This document shows positions 1 through 8,258 of a DNA stretch of 64,000 nt, one piece after another (the stretch's first letter is position 1; every line of letters starts with the position of its first letter). The position numbers and the translations under genes are program-made. The stretch lies in contig JADKFE010000124.1 of assembly GCA_016717595.1 (NCBI GenBank), positions 1 to 64,000 on the forward strand. Reading direction: 5' to 3'. This stretch comes from Deltaproteobacteria bacterium (GTDB taxonomy: Bacteria; Myxococcota_A; UBA796; CAJQPC01). The notes under the pieces were generated by a model, which did not search any database, had not been told where the DNA came from, and was given only the letters and a program-made list of their open reading frames with translations.

Positions 1-1082
1 GAACGCCGGCTGACGCGCGAGGTTGGAGCCGGAGATCGGCCGGGTCTGGATGCCCCGAGACTCCAGGTGCGCCATCACCGCCCGGCGGTCAACGCCCTCG
101 TCGAGCAGGATCGGGAAGGCCATCGAGGCGTGGCGCTCCCCCGGCCGCTCGGGCAGGGTGTTCACCCCGGGGAGCCCCGCGAGGGCCTCACAGAAGAGCC
201 GATGGCTCTCGCGGCGGCGGTCGAGCCAGGCCGGGAGGCGCTGGAGCTGCCGCAGACCAAAGGCCGCCGCCAGCTCCGTGGGCCGCAGGTTGTAGCCCGC
301 GGTGACGAACAAGAAGCGGGGGTCGATGCTGTCGTGGGCCTTCTCTAAGGCCGCCCGGTCGCCGCGCTCCCGCACCCAGCCGTGCGCGCGTAACGAGCGC
401 GAGAGGTCGGCGAGGCCGGGGTCGTTGAGCACGACGATCCCGCCCTCAATCGTCGTGATGTGGTGGCTGAAGAAGAACGAGAAGGTGCCCATCACCCCCT
501 GCGCCCCACCCTTCGCCCGCCCCGCTCGGCCCCGGGGGCGGCGCAGGCGTCCTCGACCACGGTGAGCCCCAGGGCCTCCAAGCCCGCCACGTCGCCGGGC
601 TGGCCCATGAGGTGAACGAGCAGGGCGGCCTTGGTGCGCGGCGTCATCGCCGCTTTGGCCTTGGCCACGTCCAGGCAGAGGGTGTCGGGCTCCACATCGA
701 CCATCACCGGCACGAGGCCGACCTGGGCGATGGGGAACAGCGACGTAGACCAGGCCACGGCGGGCACGAGCACCTCGTCGCCGGGCTGAAGCTGACCGGC
801 GGCGACCAAGGCGGCCAGGGCGATGAGGTTCGCCGAGCTTCCTGAGTTCACCATCACCGCGTGCTCAGCGCCACAGTACGCCGCCCACGCCGCCTCAAAC
901 CGCCGCACCTCAGCGCCCATGGTCACATAGGTGCTGAGCATACAGTTGAGCGCGGCGATCACCTCATCCGCGCCATAGGGCATCACCTGGAGCGGCATGC
1001 CCAGGCTGGCATCGTGGGTCTCCTCAGGGAGGCCCTGCAGCTCCTCACGGATGAGGGCGGCGATTCTCTCGCGGCGGTCCAT
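1..1082 (-). CDS. DegT/DnrJ/EryC1 family PLP sugar aminotransferase, partial and frameshifted
   Basis: A PLP-dependent aminotransferase of the DegT/AHBA-synthase family, which usually aminates nucleotide-linked keto sugars for O-antigen or capsule. The N-terminal part (about 190 residues) has the family hallmarks: a Gly-Ser-Ser-Ala cofactor loop (VNSGSSANL) and the VEDACAAPGAE segment that holds the PLP-contacting Asp. Near position 515-525 the frame breaks. The continuation in another frame reads GTFSFFFSHHITTIEGG, the family's Lys-region context with His in place of the usual Lys, as in perosamine/ColD-like branches, and it stays open to the left edge. The reading therefore needs one base correction and the C-terminus is outside the window. 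The ATG at 1082 follows an AGGAGG-type ribosome site, 18 nt after the glycosyltransferase stop, so it belongs to the same operon. The family is secure; the substrate is unknown. Confidence 0.8.
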
Positions 1083-1100
1083 CGCCAGGGCCTCCTTGGT

Positions 1101-1802
1101 CTAGTCGCGGAGCGGTCTTGCGTTGTGAAGCTCGCTGAACAGCACCTTGAGGTGATCCTTGCCCACAGGCCAAGACAGCGCCTTCGAGGCCCCGCCGATG
1201 CGTTGGCCCTCATTCGTCGCTAACTCAGCGATGGGCCAGCGGCGGGCCATGCTCCGGATGCTGATCTGGTACTCGATGGGGAACCGTTTCACCGAGGTGT
1301 CCAGCGCCAGCAGATCCGCCCGGCGCAGCGCCCGGAAGCCGTTGATCGTGTCGGTCACCCAGGGCCCCTCGTTGAACAAGAGGTTCGCCAAGGCCGTGAG
1401 CCCCTGGTTGGCCCAGCTTCGGGGGCGAAACGGCGAGACGTCCTCCTCGTTCACCGCGCCCCGGGCGAAGCGCGAGGCGATGGCGAGGCGGGCGCCGCCG
1501 ATGAGCAGGTCATCCAGGCGCTCGATGTCGTCGGGATCTTCGTTGCCGTCGGGGCTGTAGAAGATCAGGCGCTCGGCGTGGCAGCCCTCGGCGGCCACAC
1601 GGAAGGCCACGCCGCGGCCGGGGATGGTCTGGTCGAGGATCGGCACGCCGCGGGCGGCCAAAAACTCGCGGGTGCCGTCTTTGGAGCCGCCGTCCACGGC
1701 GACGAGCTCGCGAAAACGATCTCGGGGGATGCGGTCCCACAAGGCGTTGAGGCCCTGGACCTCGTTCAGCGTGAGCAGCACGATGGCCGCGTCGCGGATC
1801 AT
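1101..1802 (-). CDS. Family 2 glycosyltransferase (GT-A fold)
   Basis: A 233-residue cytoplasmic or membrane-associated glycosyltransferase of the GT2 / dolichyl-phosphate-mannose-synthase type. It starts with the expected beta strand (AAIVLLTLNE), then VDGGSKDGT, the nucleotide-binding loop, and SPDGNEDP, which sits where the metal-binding DxD-like motif is expected. There are no convincing transmembrane helices. Its start overlaps the end of the upstream SGNH hydrolase gene by 4 nt (ATGA) and a DegT aminotransferase gene follows 18 nt later, so the three are co-transcribed. The context suggests building a surface glycan or modifying a sugar nucleotide. Donor and acceptor cannot be read from the sequence. 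Confidence 0.82.
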   Translation of the reverse strand: MIRDAAIVLLTLNEVQGLNALWDRIPRDRFRELVAVDGGSKDGTREFLAARGVPILDQTIPGRGVAFRVAAEGCHAERLIFYSPDGNEDPDDIERLDDLLIGGARLAIASRFARGAVNEEDVSPFRPRSWANQGLTALANLLFNEGPWVTDTINGFRALRRADLLALDTSVKRFPIEYQISIRSMARRWPIAELATNEGQRIGGASKALSWPVGKDHLKVLFSELHNARPLRD

Positions 1803-2785
1803 GGTGACCCCAAGAGCTTGTTCTCGATGAGATGTTGGGCGACCAGCTCCGCGATGAGCCCGTTGCCCTCGGCGTTCGCGTGGCCCTTGTCTTGGGGGAA
1901 GAACAGGGCGCGGCCTCGGGCGGCCTCAGCGATGGCCTCGGACGGGTCGAAGTGGGCGATGCCCGCGCTCTGCGCCTCCAGCCGGAGCACGCGGCGGTGG
2001 GTCTCGGTGTAGCCGACCACCTCCAAGGGGTAGCCGAAGTGCATCGCCCGGCCCCCGACCTCCTCGATGAGCCCCCGCAGCGCGCGCAGGTTCATCAGGT
2101 AGTCCGGCGGCGCCACACGAAACTCACCCTCGTCCCCGCCCGCCTCACGCTCTTTGGCGCGCACGGCCACCTTGCCCGTGGCCACCTTCACGCCGAGGTA
2201 AAGCCTGGACTGCCAGAGGATCGACTGCTTGAGGAAGCTCTGCTCCCCGGTGAGGATCGCCTGGCTGAGGTCGGAGTACGCCGCTTTGCGGGCGTCTTGC
2301 ACGATGTAGCCGATGAGCACAAGATCGGGCTTGTAGCGGTGCAGAAGCTCACGCCACAGCCAGAGCCCCTGAAAGCTCGTGTAGCCCGGCTGCCCGGCGT
2401 TGATCACCTCGACCTGCTGGCCCTTGGCCTGCAAGATCGCCTCTAAGCGCGCGGGGTAGCTCTCGTCGTCGGCCACGCCCCAGCCGAAGGTGGTGGAGCA
2501 GCCCAAGGTCATCACCCGGAACACGCCCGGGGTGCGCGCGGCCTCATGCAGCGGCGCGCGGAGCCCATCGGCGTTCGTCGTGAGCGGGAAGCTGACGCCG
2601 AGCTCCTTGTGGAGCGTCGGCTCGGCGCGCAGGTTCGGGTCGGTCTTCCAGTAGATCTCCTTGTGCGCGAAGCGCGCTTGGGGATCAACGGTGGGCCAGC
2701 CCACGGCGAGCAGCGCGATCTCGGCGCCCGCCATGAACAGCAGGACGCTCAACAGCGAGAACAGGAGCTTTCTACCGGTGCTCAG
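1799..2785 (-). CDS. Membrane-anchored SGNH/GDSL-like hydrolase
   Basis: A protein of about 328 residues with an N-terminal hydrophobic anchor followed by an SGNH-hydrolase fold facing the periplasm. Block I reads TLGCSTTFGWGV, so the nucleophile region is GCST rather than GDSL. Block III is around INAGQPGYTS. The catalytic Asp/His block is probably DKGHANAEG near the C-terminus. Such enzymes often add or remove acetyl groups on exopolysaccharide. Start choice is unusual. The first good ribosome site (AGGGAGG, 2791-2797) sits 5 nt before an in-frame CTG at 2785. The next candidate is TTG at 2752, which would cut off part of the anchor. It overlaps the glycosyltransferase gene by 4 nt. The fold is likely; the substrate is unknown. 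Confidence 0.7.
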   Translation of the reverse strand: MSTGRKLLFSLLSVLLFMAGAEIALLAVGWPTVDPQARFAHKEIYWKTDPNLRAEPTLHKELGVSFPLTTNADGLRAPLHEAARTPGVFRVMTLGCSTTFGWGVADDESYPARLEAILQAKGQQVEVINAGQPGYTSFQGLWLWRELLHRYKPDLVLIGYIVQDARKAAYSDLSQAILTGEQSFLKQSILWQSRLYLGVKVATGKVAVRAKEREAGGDEGEFRVAPPDYLMNLRALRGLIEEVGGRAMHFGYPLEVVGYTETHRRVLRLEAQSAGIAHFDPSEAIAEAARGRALFFPQDKGHANAEGNGLIAELVAQHLIENKLLGSP

Positions 2786-2821
2786 ATGAACCTCCCTGGC
2801 GGCCTGCCACGGGCGGAGCTG

Positions 2822-2830
2822 AGTTTACCA
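2822..2830 (-). promoter_or_regulatory. Possible extended -10 promoter for the SGNH-GT2-DegT operon
   Basis: On the minus strand the sequence reads TGGTAAACT, an extended -10 (TGn-TAAACT), about 40 nt upstream of the putative CTG start. No convincing -35 hexamer is seen at the usual distance. Weak, single-element evidence. Confidence 0.3.
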
Positions 2831-2866
2831 GACTTGTGCGCGGCGCGTGGCCCGAGCGGCTTTAGA

Positions 2867-3709
2867 TCACTCCGCCCCGGGCGGGGAGATCGTGATGCCG
2901 GTGTGGTCCTCTAAGCCGCCGGACTTGTACCAGGTGTTGTCGTACCAGGTGTTGTCGTTGATCGAGATCGACAAGGTGCCGTGGCGGGGCGCGGTGTAGG
3001 TGGTGGTGACCCCGATGGGGAAGATCTCCTCCACGCCGTCCTCCGTCACAAAACGACCGATGAGCATGCCCGGAACGCAGCCCTCTTTGGTGCAGGGGTA
3101 GTCCGACGGGGGCACCGCCCCGGCCTGGCCGGTGACGTTCATCCAGTCGCCGCCCTGAACGATGCGATAGCGGTCGGCCTGGGTGGCGACGATCTCCGCG
3201 GTGTTCCCGGCGCACAAGGGCACCGAGAGCTGCCAGCCGCCGACGATCTCCAGGTAGTCGAAGAGCGTGTAGGTGAAGGGCACCAGGCACTCTCCGGCGG
3301 TGAGCTTGTCGGGCAAGGCCCGAAGCCAGGCCGACCACTCGTCCAGAGGCGCGCCGGCGCCCATGACCTGCTTACACAGCTCGAGGTTTTTGCGGGACAC
3401 GGCCTCGATCTGCTCGGGGCGGCCCAGCAGCACCGTCTCGACGTCATCCGCGAGGGACGAGACGAACTCGACGCCGTCTTGGCGCTGGCCACGCCACTGG
3501 GTGAGCTGCTCCTCAAGCGCCTTCTGCCGCGCCATCTTGCGGGCCGAGATGCCGCCGGTGCTCTCCAGCTCGTCAAAGTCGGGCGGGAAATAACACTGGC
3601 CCTTCCAGCCTTCTTCAGCGTGCCAGCCCACGGGCGGCGGGGCAGGAGCGACCTCCTTCTTGGGGCCACACGCGGTGAGCATCAGCAGAGGGAGGAGGGA
3701 GCGGGTCAT
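2867..3709 (-). CDS. Hypothetical lipoprotein
   Basis: A 280-residue protein with a short type II signal peptide ending in the lipobox LTAC (Cys 14), followed by a Pro-rich tether. It is therefore probably an envelope lipoprotein. The body has several Cys residues and no motif I recognise. A mostly helical middle (residues about 60-150) precedes a C-terminal part rich in aromatic residues and beta-forming stretches, with a local repeat NDNTWYDNTWY. Its start lies 108 bp beyond the end of atpE, separated by a strong hairpin, so it is probably transcribed separately from the ATP synthase genes. Function unknown. Confidence 0.7.
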   Translation of the reverse strand: MTRSLLPLLMLTACGPKKEVAPAPPPVGWHAEEGWKGQCYFPPDFDELESTGGISARKMARQKALEEQLTQWRGQRQDGVEFVSSLADDVETVLLGRPEQIEAVSRKNLELCKQVMGAGAPLDEWSAWLRALPDKLTAGECLVPFTYTLFDYLEIVGGWQLSVPLCAGNTAEIVATQADRYRIVQGGDWMNVTGQAGAVPPSDYPCTKEGCVPGMLIGRFVTEDGVEEIFPIGVTTTYTAPRHGTLSISINDNTWYDNTWYKSGGLEDHTGITISPPGAE

Positions 3710-3759
3710 GGAGGGCTCCTGGCCGGGAGGACGTTGTGGGTGAATCGCAGAGACACGAA

Positions 3760-3794
3760 CAGGGGGTGCAGGAGCTTATCCTGATCACCCCCTG
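3760..3794 (-). terminator. Long hairpin downstream of atpE
   Basis: Perfect 9-bp arms CAGGGGGTG (3760-3768) and CACCCCCTG (3786-3794) enclose a second 5-bp stem, CAGGA/TCCTG. The 14-bp interrupted hairpin lies 24 nt past the atpE stop. No U-tract follows on the minus strand, so it may be an RNA-stabilising 3' hairpin or a weak terminator rather than a classical one. Confidence 0.5.
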
Positions 3795-3817
3795 AACGGG
3801 CGCCGAAGCAGACCAGC

Positions 3818-4129
3818 TCAGCTGATCGCGAGGAAGCCGAAACCGAAGGTGAAGAGCACCAGGGTCTCGATGAAGACCAGACCGATGAGCATCGGGGTCT
3901 GGATCTTGTCAGCGGCCTGGGGGTTCCGGGCGATGCCCTCCAGCGCGGCGGCGGTGGCGCGGCCCTGAGCGAGACCACAGCCGATGGCGGCGAGGCCGAC
4001 GGACAGACCGGCGCTCATGCCGATGCCACCGAGCTTACCAGCGCCGGCGGCGTCCTGGGCGAAGGCGGGGTTGGAGACCAGGAAGAGGGCCACCGCGGTC
4101 AACGCGACGGTCATCAGCTTGGAGTTCAT
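3818..4129 (-). CDS. atpE: ATP synthase Fo subunit c
   Basis: The proteolipid that forms the rotor ring of F1Fo ATP synthase in the inner membrane. The protein is 103 residues, longer than the usual 70-80 because of an N-terminal hydrophobic signal-like extension ending about AFAQ. It has two membrane helices, with the glycine-rich first helix around residues 35-55. The conserved polar loop reads ARNPQAAD, and the ion-binding Glu sits in helix 2 (FIETLVLF). The chosen ATG at 4129 follows an AGGAG-type site; an upstream in-frame extension would be low-complexity and is rejected. It is the third gene of atpI-atpB-atpE. Subunits b and delta and the F1 genes are not in the window, so the ATP synthase genes are split. 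Confidence 0.95.
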   Translation of the reverse strand: MNSKLMTVALTAVALFLVSNPAFAQDAAGAGKLGGIGMSAGLSVGLAAIGCGLAQGRATAAALEGIARNPQAADKIQTPMLIGLVFIETLVLFTFGFGFLAIS

Positions 4130-4226
4130 GGGGCTCTCCTGGGGAGGCGTGGCCCCCGCGAGGGGGCTTGAGGGTGAGGGGGACAGCGAGACGAGAGGGA
4201 CAAACGAGAGATTGAGGCGACCGCGA

Positions 4227-5051
4227 TCAGTGCGCGTGGGCGTGATCGTGATCGTGACCATGATCGTCGGCGTGGGCGTCGCCATGATCGGCGTGGGCGA
4301 CGGACAAGGCGATGTAGATCGTGGTCAGGAGCGTGAAGACGAAGGCCTGCACCATCGAGACGAACATGCCCAGGCCGACGAAGCCCGCGGGCACGAGCAG
4401 GGGCACGAGGTCGCTGGAGACGCCGAGGAGCAGGTGGTCGGCGAACATGTTGATGTACAGGCGCACCGAGAGGGTCACCGGGCGCAGCACCAACGAGAGG
4501 ACCTCAACGGGGAAGATGAGGATCGCCAGGGCGGGCATCGGGCCAGCGAGGTGCTTGATGTAGTTGAAGCCGTTCTCTTTGAGCCCGGCGTAGTTGAACA
4601 CCAAGAACACGACCAGGGCCATCGCGAAGTTGTTCGAGATGGAGGAGGTCGGCGGCAAGAACCCGGGGATCACGCCCAAGAAGTTCGAGAAGAAGACGTA
4701 GAGGAAGATCCCGCCGAGGAGCGGGAAATACTTCATCGTGAGATCGCGGCGGCCGATGATGTTCTCGCAGAAGTTGAACAGGCCGCTGATCAAGATCTCC
4801 ATGAGGTTCCGCGCGCCGAGGTTCTCGGCGGGGATGTACTGCTCGATCCCACCCTTGGCCCGGGCGGCGTTGAGCCCCGAGCGCGCGGCCAAGGCGATCA
4901 CCGTCAAGATGACGAAGACCGTCCAGGCCGCGGGGATGACGTGCGCGTTGGCGAGCTCACCGTGGGCGTGGCCGGGCAGCGTCTCCAGCGCGTGCAGGAC
5001 CTCGCCGTGCTCGACACCAGGGATGAGGAAGAACCAGGAGAAGTGGTACAT
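4227..5051 (-). CDS. atpB: ATP synthase Fo subunit a, with His-rich C-terminal tail
   Basis: The 274-residue stator channel subunit of Fo, an inner-membrane protein with about five or six helices. The essential Arg is in the conserved segment SVRLYINMFADH, and the final helix (MVQAFVFTLLTTIYI) is typical. The start codon overlaps the atpI stop (TGATG), giving translational coupling. The C-terminus is unusual: after the last helix comes a tail of about 22 residues made almost entirely of His, Asp, Ala and Gly, and the N-terminal periplasmic stretch also has several His. The tail looks like a metal-binding or low-complexity extension. Identity is certain; a role for the tail is only inferred. 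Confidence 0.96.
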   Translation of the reverse strand: MYHFSWFFLIPGVEHGEVLHALETLPGHAHGELANAHVIPAAWTVFVILTVIALAARSGLNAARAKGGIEQYIPAENLGARNLMEILISGLFNFCENIIGRRDLTMKYFPLLGGIFLYVFFSNFLGVIPGFLPPTSSISNNFAMALVVFLVFNYAGLKENGFNYIKHLAGPMPALAILIFPVEVLSLVLRPVTLSVRLYINMFADHLLLGVSSDLVPLLVPAGFVGLGMFVSMVQAFVFTLLTTIYIALSVAHADHGDAHADDHGHDHDHAHAH

Positions 5052-5410
5052 CAGGCCTCCTGCGCCTCGACGACGGGCCGAACCAGACCGAGGGCGCCAT
5101 GCGCCGCGACGGAGACCACCACCACGAGCACACCGCTCATCACCGGCAAGGGCTCAAAGGCCCCGAGCAACACCACGAGGCCGAGGCCCGCGGCGAGGCT
5201 CTTGATCGGCAGCATCAACGCGACGCCGCCGAGCTGGCCTGTGACGAAGCGCCGCACGATCACCGACATGAAGAAGAGGTGAACGAGGGAGAAGATCGCG
5301 CCGGAGAGGACGCCAACGCCCCAGGCCACGCCGCCGAGCACAAACGCCCCCACCGTCATGATGACGGCGGTGATGACGCTGTCTCGCGAGAGCGAGGAGG
5401 GGGTCAACAT
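5051..5410 (-). CDS. atpI: ATP synthase subunit I-like membrane protein
   Basis: A 119-residue protein with four predicted membrane helices, placed directly upstream of atpB with overlapping stop/start, the normal place of AtpI. AtpI-like proteins help c-ring assembly or Mg2+ supply. The start at 5410 is preferred over an upstream start at 5500, because a promoter with both hexamers lies at 5496-5525 and would put the transcription start downstream of that codon. Similarity to AtpI rests on topology and position rather than on a strong motif. Confidence 0.75.
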   Translation of the reverse strand: MLTPSSLSRDSVITAVIMTVGAFVLGGVAWGVGVLSGAIFSLVHLFFMSVIVRRFVTGQLGGVALMLPIKSLAAGLGLVVLLGAFEPLPVMSGVLVVVVSVAAHGALGLVRPVVEAQEA

Positions 5411-5495
5411 CGTCAGATCCAGTGGGCCGAGGCGGCTCTCGGCGGTGTGACGAGCGGGGCCGCCCAAGGGTGGGTCAGCCGGATTTGGGGCTGCC

Positions 5496-5525
5496 CTCAT
5501 AGCACGAGCCCCTCTGGAGCGTCAA
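5496..5525 (-). promoter_or_regulatory. Sigma70-type promoter of the atpI-atpB-atpE operon
   Basis: The minus strand carries TTGACG (5525-5520), an 18-nt spacer and TATGAG (5501-5496), with a TG two bases before the -10. It would give a leader of about 80 nt before the atpI ATG at 5410. This is the best two-hexamer promoter I see in the window. Confidence 0.6.
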
Positions 5526-5544
5526 ACGACGCAGGCCGCGGGAA

Positions 5545-6810
5545 TCACGCGGAGACGCTGGCGTCGATGGCCCCGGCGATCCCGGCGGCGAGGGTGTCAA
5601 GGTCGTGCTCGGTCAGCGTCGCGGGCAAGAACGCCGCCTCGTATTGGCTGCAAGGAAGGTAGATCCCCCGATCGAGGCAGGCGCGGTGGAAGCGGCCGAA
5701 GCGGGGGAGGTCACAGCGCGCGACCTCATCAAAACGCCAGGGGGCCACGGGGCTGAAGTAGATCGTGATCATCGAGCCCACGCGGTGCATCGACAGGCCG
5801 GCCTTGGCGACGATGGGGGTGAGCCGCGCCTCCAACCCGGCGGACAGGGCCTCCAGGCGCTCATAGAAGCCCGGCGCGCGCAGGAGCTCCAAGGTCTTGC
5901 GCCCGGCGGCGACGGCCAGGGGGTTCCCGGAGAGCGTGCCCGCCTGGTAGACCGGGCCCACGGGGCTCAGGCGCTGCATGATGTCCCGACGCCCGCCGAA
6001 GGCCGCCAGCGGCAGGCCGCCGCCGACGATCTTGCCCAGGCAGGTGAGGTCGGGGCGCACGCCATAAAACTCCTGGGCGCCGCCATAGGCCAGGCGGAAG
6101 CCCGTCATCACCTCGTCGAAGATCAACAAGGCGCCGTACTGGTCACACAGGGCGCGCAGGCCCTCCAGGTAGCCGGGCTGGGGCGGGATGCAGCCCATGT
6201 TCCCGGCGACGGGCTCGACCAAGATCGCCGCGACGGGGGTGGCCTGGAGGTGGCGCTCGACGGCGGGCAGGTCGTTGTACGGCGCGGTGAGGGTGGCCGG
6301 GGCGATGATGCCCGGGGAGCCGGGCTGGGCGAAGGTGGCGACGCCCGAGCCCGCGGCGACGAGCACGCTGTCATGGGCGCCGTGGTAACAGCCGTCGAGC
6401 TTGAGGATGGCGTCGCGGCCGGTGAAGCCCCGGGCGAGGCGCAGGGCGTGCATCGTCGCCTCGGTGCCTGAAGAGCACAGGCGCACCTGCTCGACGCTGG
6501 GCACGGCGTCCACGATGTCCTGGGCGAAGCGCAGCTCGGCTTCAGTGGGCGCGCCGTAGCTCGTGCCCCGGGTGGCGGCCTCTTGAATCACCGCCACCAC
6601 CTCGGGGTGCGCGTGGCCGACGATCATCGGGCCCCAGGAGCCGATGAGGTCGATGTAGCGGTTGCCGTCGGCGTCGATCAGCGTGTGGCCCTCGGCGGAC
6701 TGAACGAAGACGGGGTCGCCGACGACGGCCTTAAACGCGCGCACCGGGGAGTTGACGCCGCCGGGGATGACGCGCTGGCTGTCGTGGAAGAGCTGGCTTG
6801 AGCGGTTCAT
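5545..6810 (-). CDS. hemL: Glutamate-1-semialdehyde 2,1-aminomutase
   Basis: A 421-residue PLP enzyme of the C5 pathway that converts glutamate-1-semialdehyde to 5-aminolevulinate, the first dedicated precursor of haem. Length and layout match the family. The N-terminus reads PGGVNSPVRAF, the PLP-binding GSWGPMIVGHAHP and SSGTEATMHALRLAR segments are present, FDEVMTGFR contains the cofactor Asp, and the Schiff-base Lys is in LGKIVGGGLP. The ATG at 6810 has a GGAG site in front; a longer reading to 6837 adds only Pro/Arg residues. Its neighbours (Fo genes downstream, a degenerate transposase-like gene upstream) are not pathway partners. Confidence 0.95.
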   Translation of the reverse strand: MNRSSQLFHDSQRVIPGGVNSPVRAFKAVVGDPVFVQSAEGHTLIDADGNRYIDLIGSWGPMIVGHAHPEVVAVIQEAATRGTSYGAPTEAELRFAQDIVDAVPSVEQVRLCSSGTEATMHALRLARGFTGRDAILKLDGCYHGAHDSVLVAAGSGVATFAQPGSPGIIAPATLTAPYNDLPAVERHLQATPVAAILVEPVAGNMGCIPPQPGYLEGLRALCDQYGALLIFDEVMTGFRLAYGGAQEFYGVRPDLTCLGKIVGGGLPLAAFGGRRDIMQRLSPVGPVYQAGTLSGNPLAVAAGRKTLELLRAPGFYERLEALSAGLEARLTPIVAKAGLSMHRVGSMITIYFSPVAPWRFDEVARCDLPRFGRFHRACLDRGIYLPCSQYEAAFLPATLTEHDLDTLAAGIAGAIDASVSA

Positions 6811-6846
6811 GGGGGATCTCCGTTTGGGTGGCCCCATTAACCCGGC

Positions 6847-7632
6847 TCAGGCAGAGATCTTGCGGTAGAGCGCGTGGCGCAGCGCTGGGTGCTGCAGATG
6901 GGCGATGGCCTGGAGGAATCCTGGCGGGAACGGCGCGCGCAGGGCCTTCCGCACGGCGGGGTCGCCCAGGCGGCGCTCGTCACACAGGGCGTCCCGGCTC
7001 CAGCCCGCCCAGGCCGCGAGCTGCAACATCGGCACCTTCGCCGCCCGGGTGTCGGGCTCTTGACCCGTCGCCGCGCGCCAGGCCTCCTCCACCAGCGCCC
7101 AGGTCTCGGCCCGCATCGCCGGGGCCAAGGCCAGGGGCTCAAGGTCAAAGGGCAGGTGGAACGAGCCCGAGAGGCGCAGGTGTTTGTCGGGGGTGGCCGC
7201 CCGGCGCAGGGGCCCGGCGTCGAAGAAGGGCAGCTCACGCAGGCCCATGGCGTCCCAGAGGGAGCAGTCGCTGCGGGAGAGGGGGTCGAGGCCCTCGGAG
7301 GGGCCGTGCAGGTTCGCCGCGCGGTCCACGAGCACGGCGTCGGAGTCGGGAAACACGCTGCGTGGCGTCGAGCGGAAGCTCACCGGGCTGTTGCGGGCGC
7401 GGCGCCAGCTCCCATAGGCGCTGAGGCTGGTGCGGCTCCACTCGCTGATCTCGTCCTCAGGCCCCTCGACGAGGAGCTGGGCGCGCTCGGCGGGCAGAGA
7501 GAAGGCCAAGACCCGCACCCCCTGGGCCGCGCCGCGGCGGGCCATGTGGCGCAGGAGCCACATTCGGTCGCCGTCGTCACGGAAGAGGGGTCGGGCGCAG
7601 TCGCGGGTGAAGAAGAGCTGGAACCTCGGCAT
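6847..7632 (-). CDS. Degenerate Y1/REP-associated tyrosine transposase-like protein
   Basis: A 261-residue protein whose first 100 residues follow the layout of the small Y1 (HUH) transposase family that includes RAYTs: a start like MPRFQLFFTRDCARPLFRDD, then GVRVLAFSLPAERAQLLVEG, then a helix (TSLSAYGSWRRARN). In active members the segment before LLVEG is MPNHVHLL, with the metal-binding His-x-His; here it is LPAERAQLL, so both His are lost. The rest of the protein is a helical domain, possibly DNA-binding. I read it as a domesticated, catalytically dead relative. It lies 36 bp upstream of hemL. The assignment is by eye and should be treated as probable. Confidence 0.55.
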   Translation of the reverse strand: MPRFQLFFTRDCARPLFRDDGDRMWLLRHMARRGAAQGVRVLAFSLPAERAQLLVEGPEDEISEWSRTSLSAYGSWRRARNSPVSFRSTPRSVFPDSDAVLVDRAANLHGPSEGLDPLSRSDCSLWDAMGLRELPFFDAGPLRRAATPDKHLRLSGSFHLPFDLEPLALAPAMRAETWALVEEAWRAATGQEPDTRAAKVPMLQLAAWAGWSRDALCDERRLGDPAVRKALRAPFPPGFLQAIAHLQHPALRHALYRKISA

Positions 7633-7659
7633 TCAGACGAGCCTTCGGCGGGCCTGCGC

Positions 7660-8258
7660 TCAGTCGCAGGCGCCCCACATGCCGAGCCCCTCGGCGCGGG
7701 CGGCGTCTTCGTCCGCTTGGAAGTCCTTCTTGAAGTCGTTGTTGTCGTCGAAGGGGTAGGCCCAGGCGTAGCCCTGGCGCACCATGACGCGGTTCACGAA
7801 GCCGGTCTCGCCGATGTCTTTGTGCGCATACGCCAAGGTGCGGTCGTAGCTGTCGGTGCACTGGTTGCCGAAGGTCAACCACACCAGGTCCCCTGCATCA
7901 TGTCTTGAAGGTAGCCGCCGGACTCGCTGGAGTAACACTCGGCCGGGTCGCCGTTGTGGGAGAGCTCCGGGGCGTCGATGCCGATGAGGCGCACCTTAAA
8001 GTCGGCGCCGCCGGCTTGGGGATCGACCCAGGCGGTGTCGCCGTCGATCACCGTCTCGACCCGCACCAAGGCGGGCTCGGCGCAGGGGTTGCCCTCGGCG
8101 GGGAGCTGGGACAGGTCGAGGGCGCGCACCCGCTCATCGTCGAGCTCTTGGGGGTCGGGGGCCTCGGTCTCCTGGGGGTCGCTGTCAGCTTTGGAGTCGT
8201 CTGTGGGGGCGTCGCCGCCGCCGATGCAGCCGAGGGTCACCAGGAGAAACAAGGTCAT
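7660..8258 (-). CDS. Staphylococcal-nuclease-like (SNase) lipoprotein, frameshifted
   Basis: An envelope nuclease of the thermonuclease fold, about 199 residues when one missing base is restored. It has a type II signal peptide with lipobox VTLGC (Cys at residue 11) and an acidic tether. The OB-fold domain holds VIDGDTAWV, then VRLIGIDAPE (catalytic Arg and Glu region), and after the break SYDRTLAYAH (second catalytic Arg) and VRQGYAWAYP. The frame changes at 7890-7893 in a run of four C on the plus strand; adding a fifth joins both halves without loss. It shares a 4-nt overlap (8255-8258) with the upstream TPR gene. Likely role: cleavage of extracellular or periplasmic nucleic acid. Confidence 0.8.
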
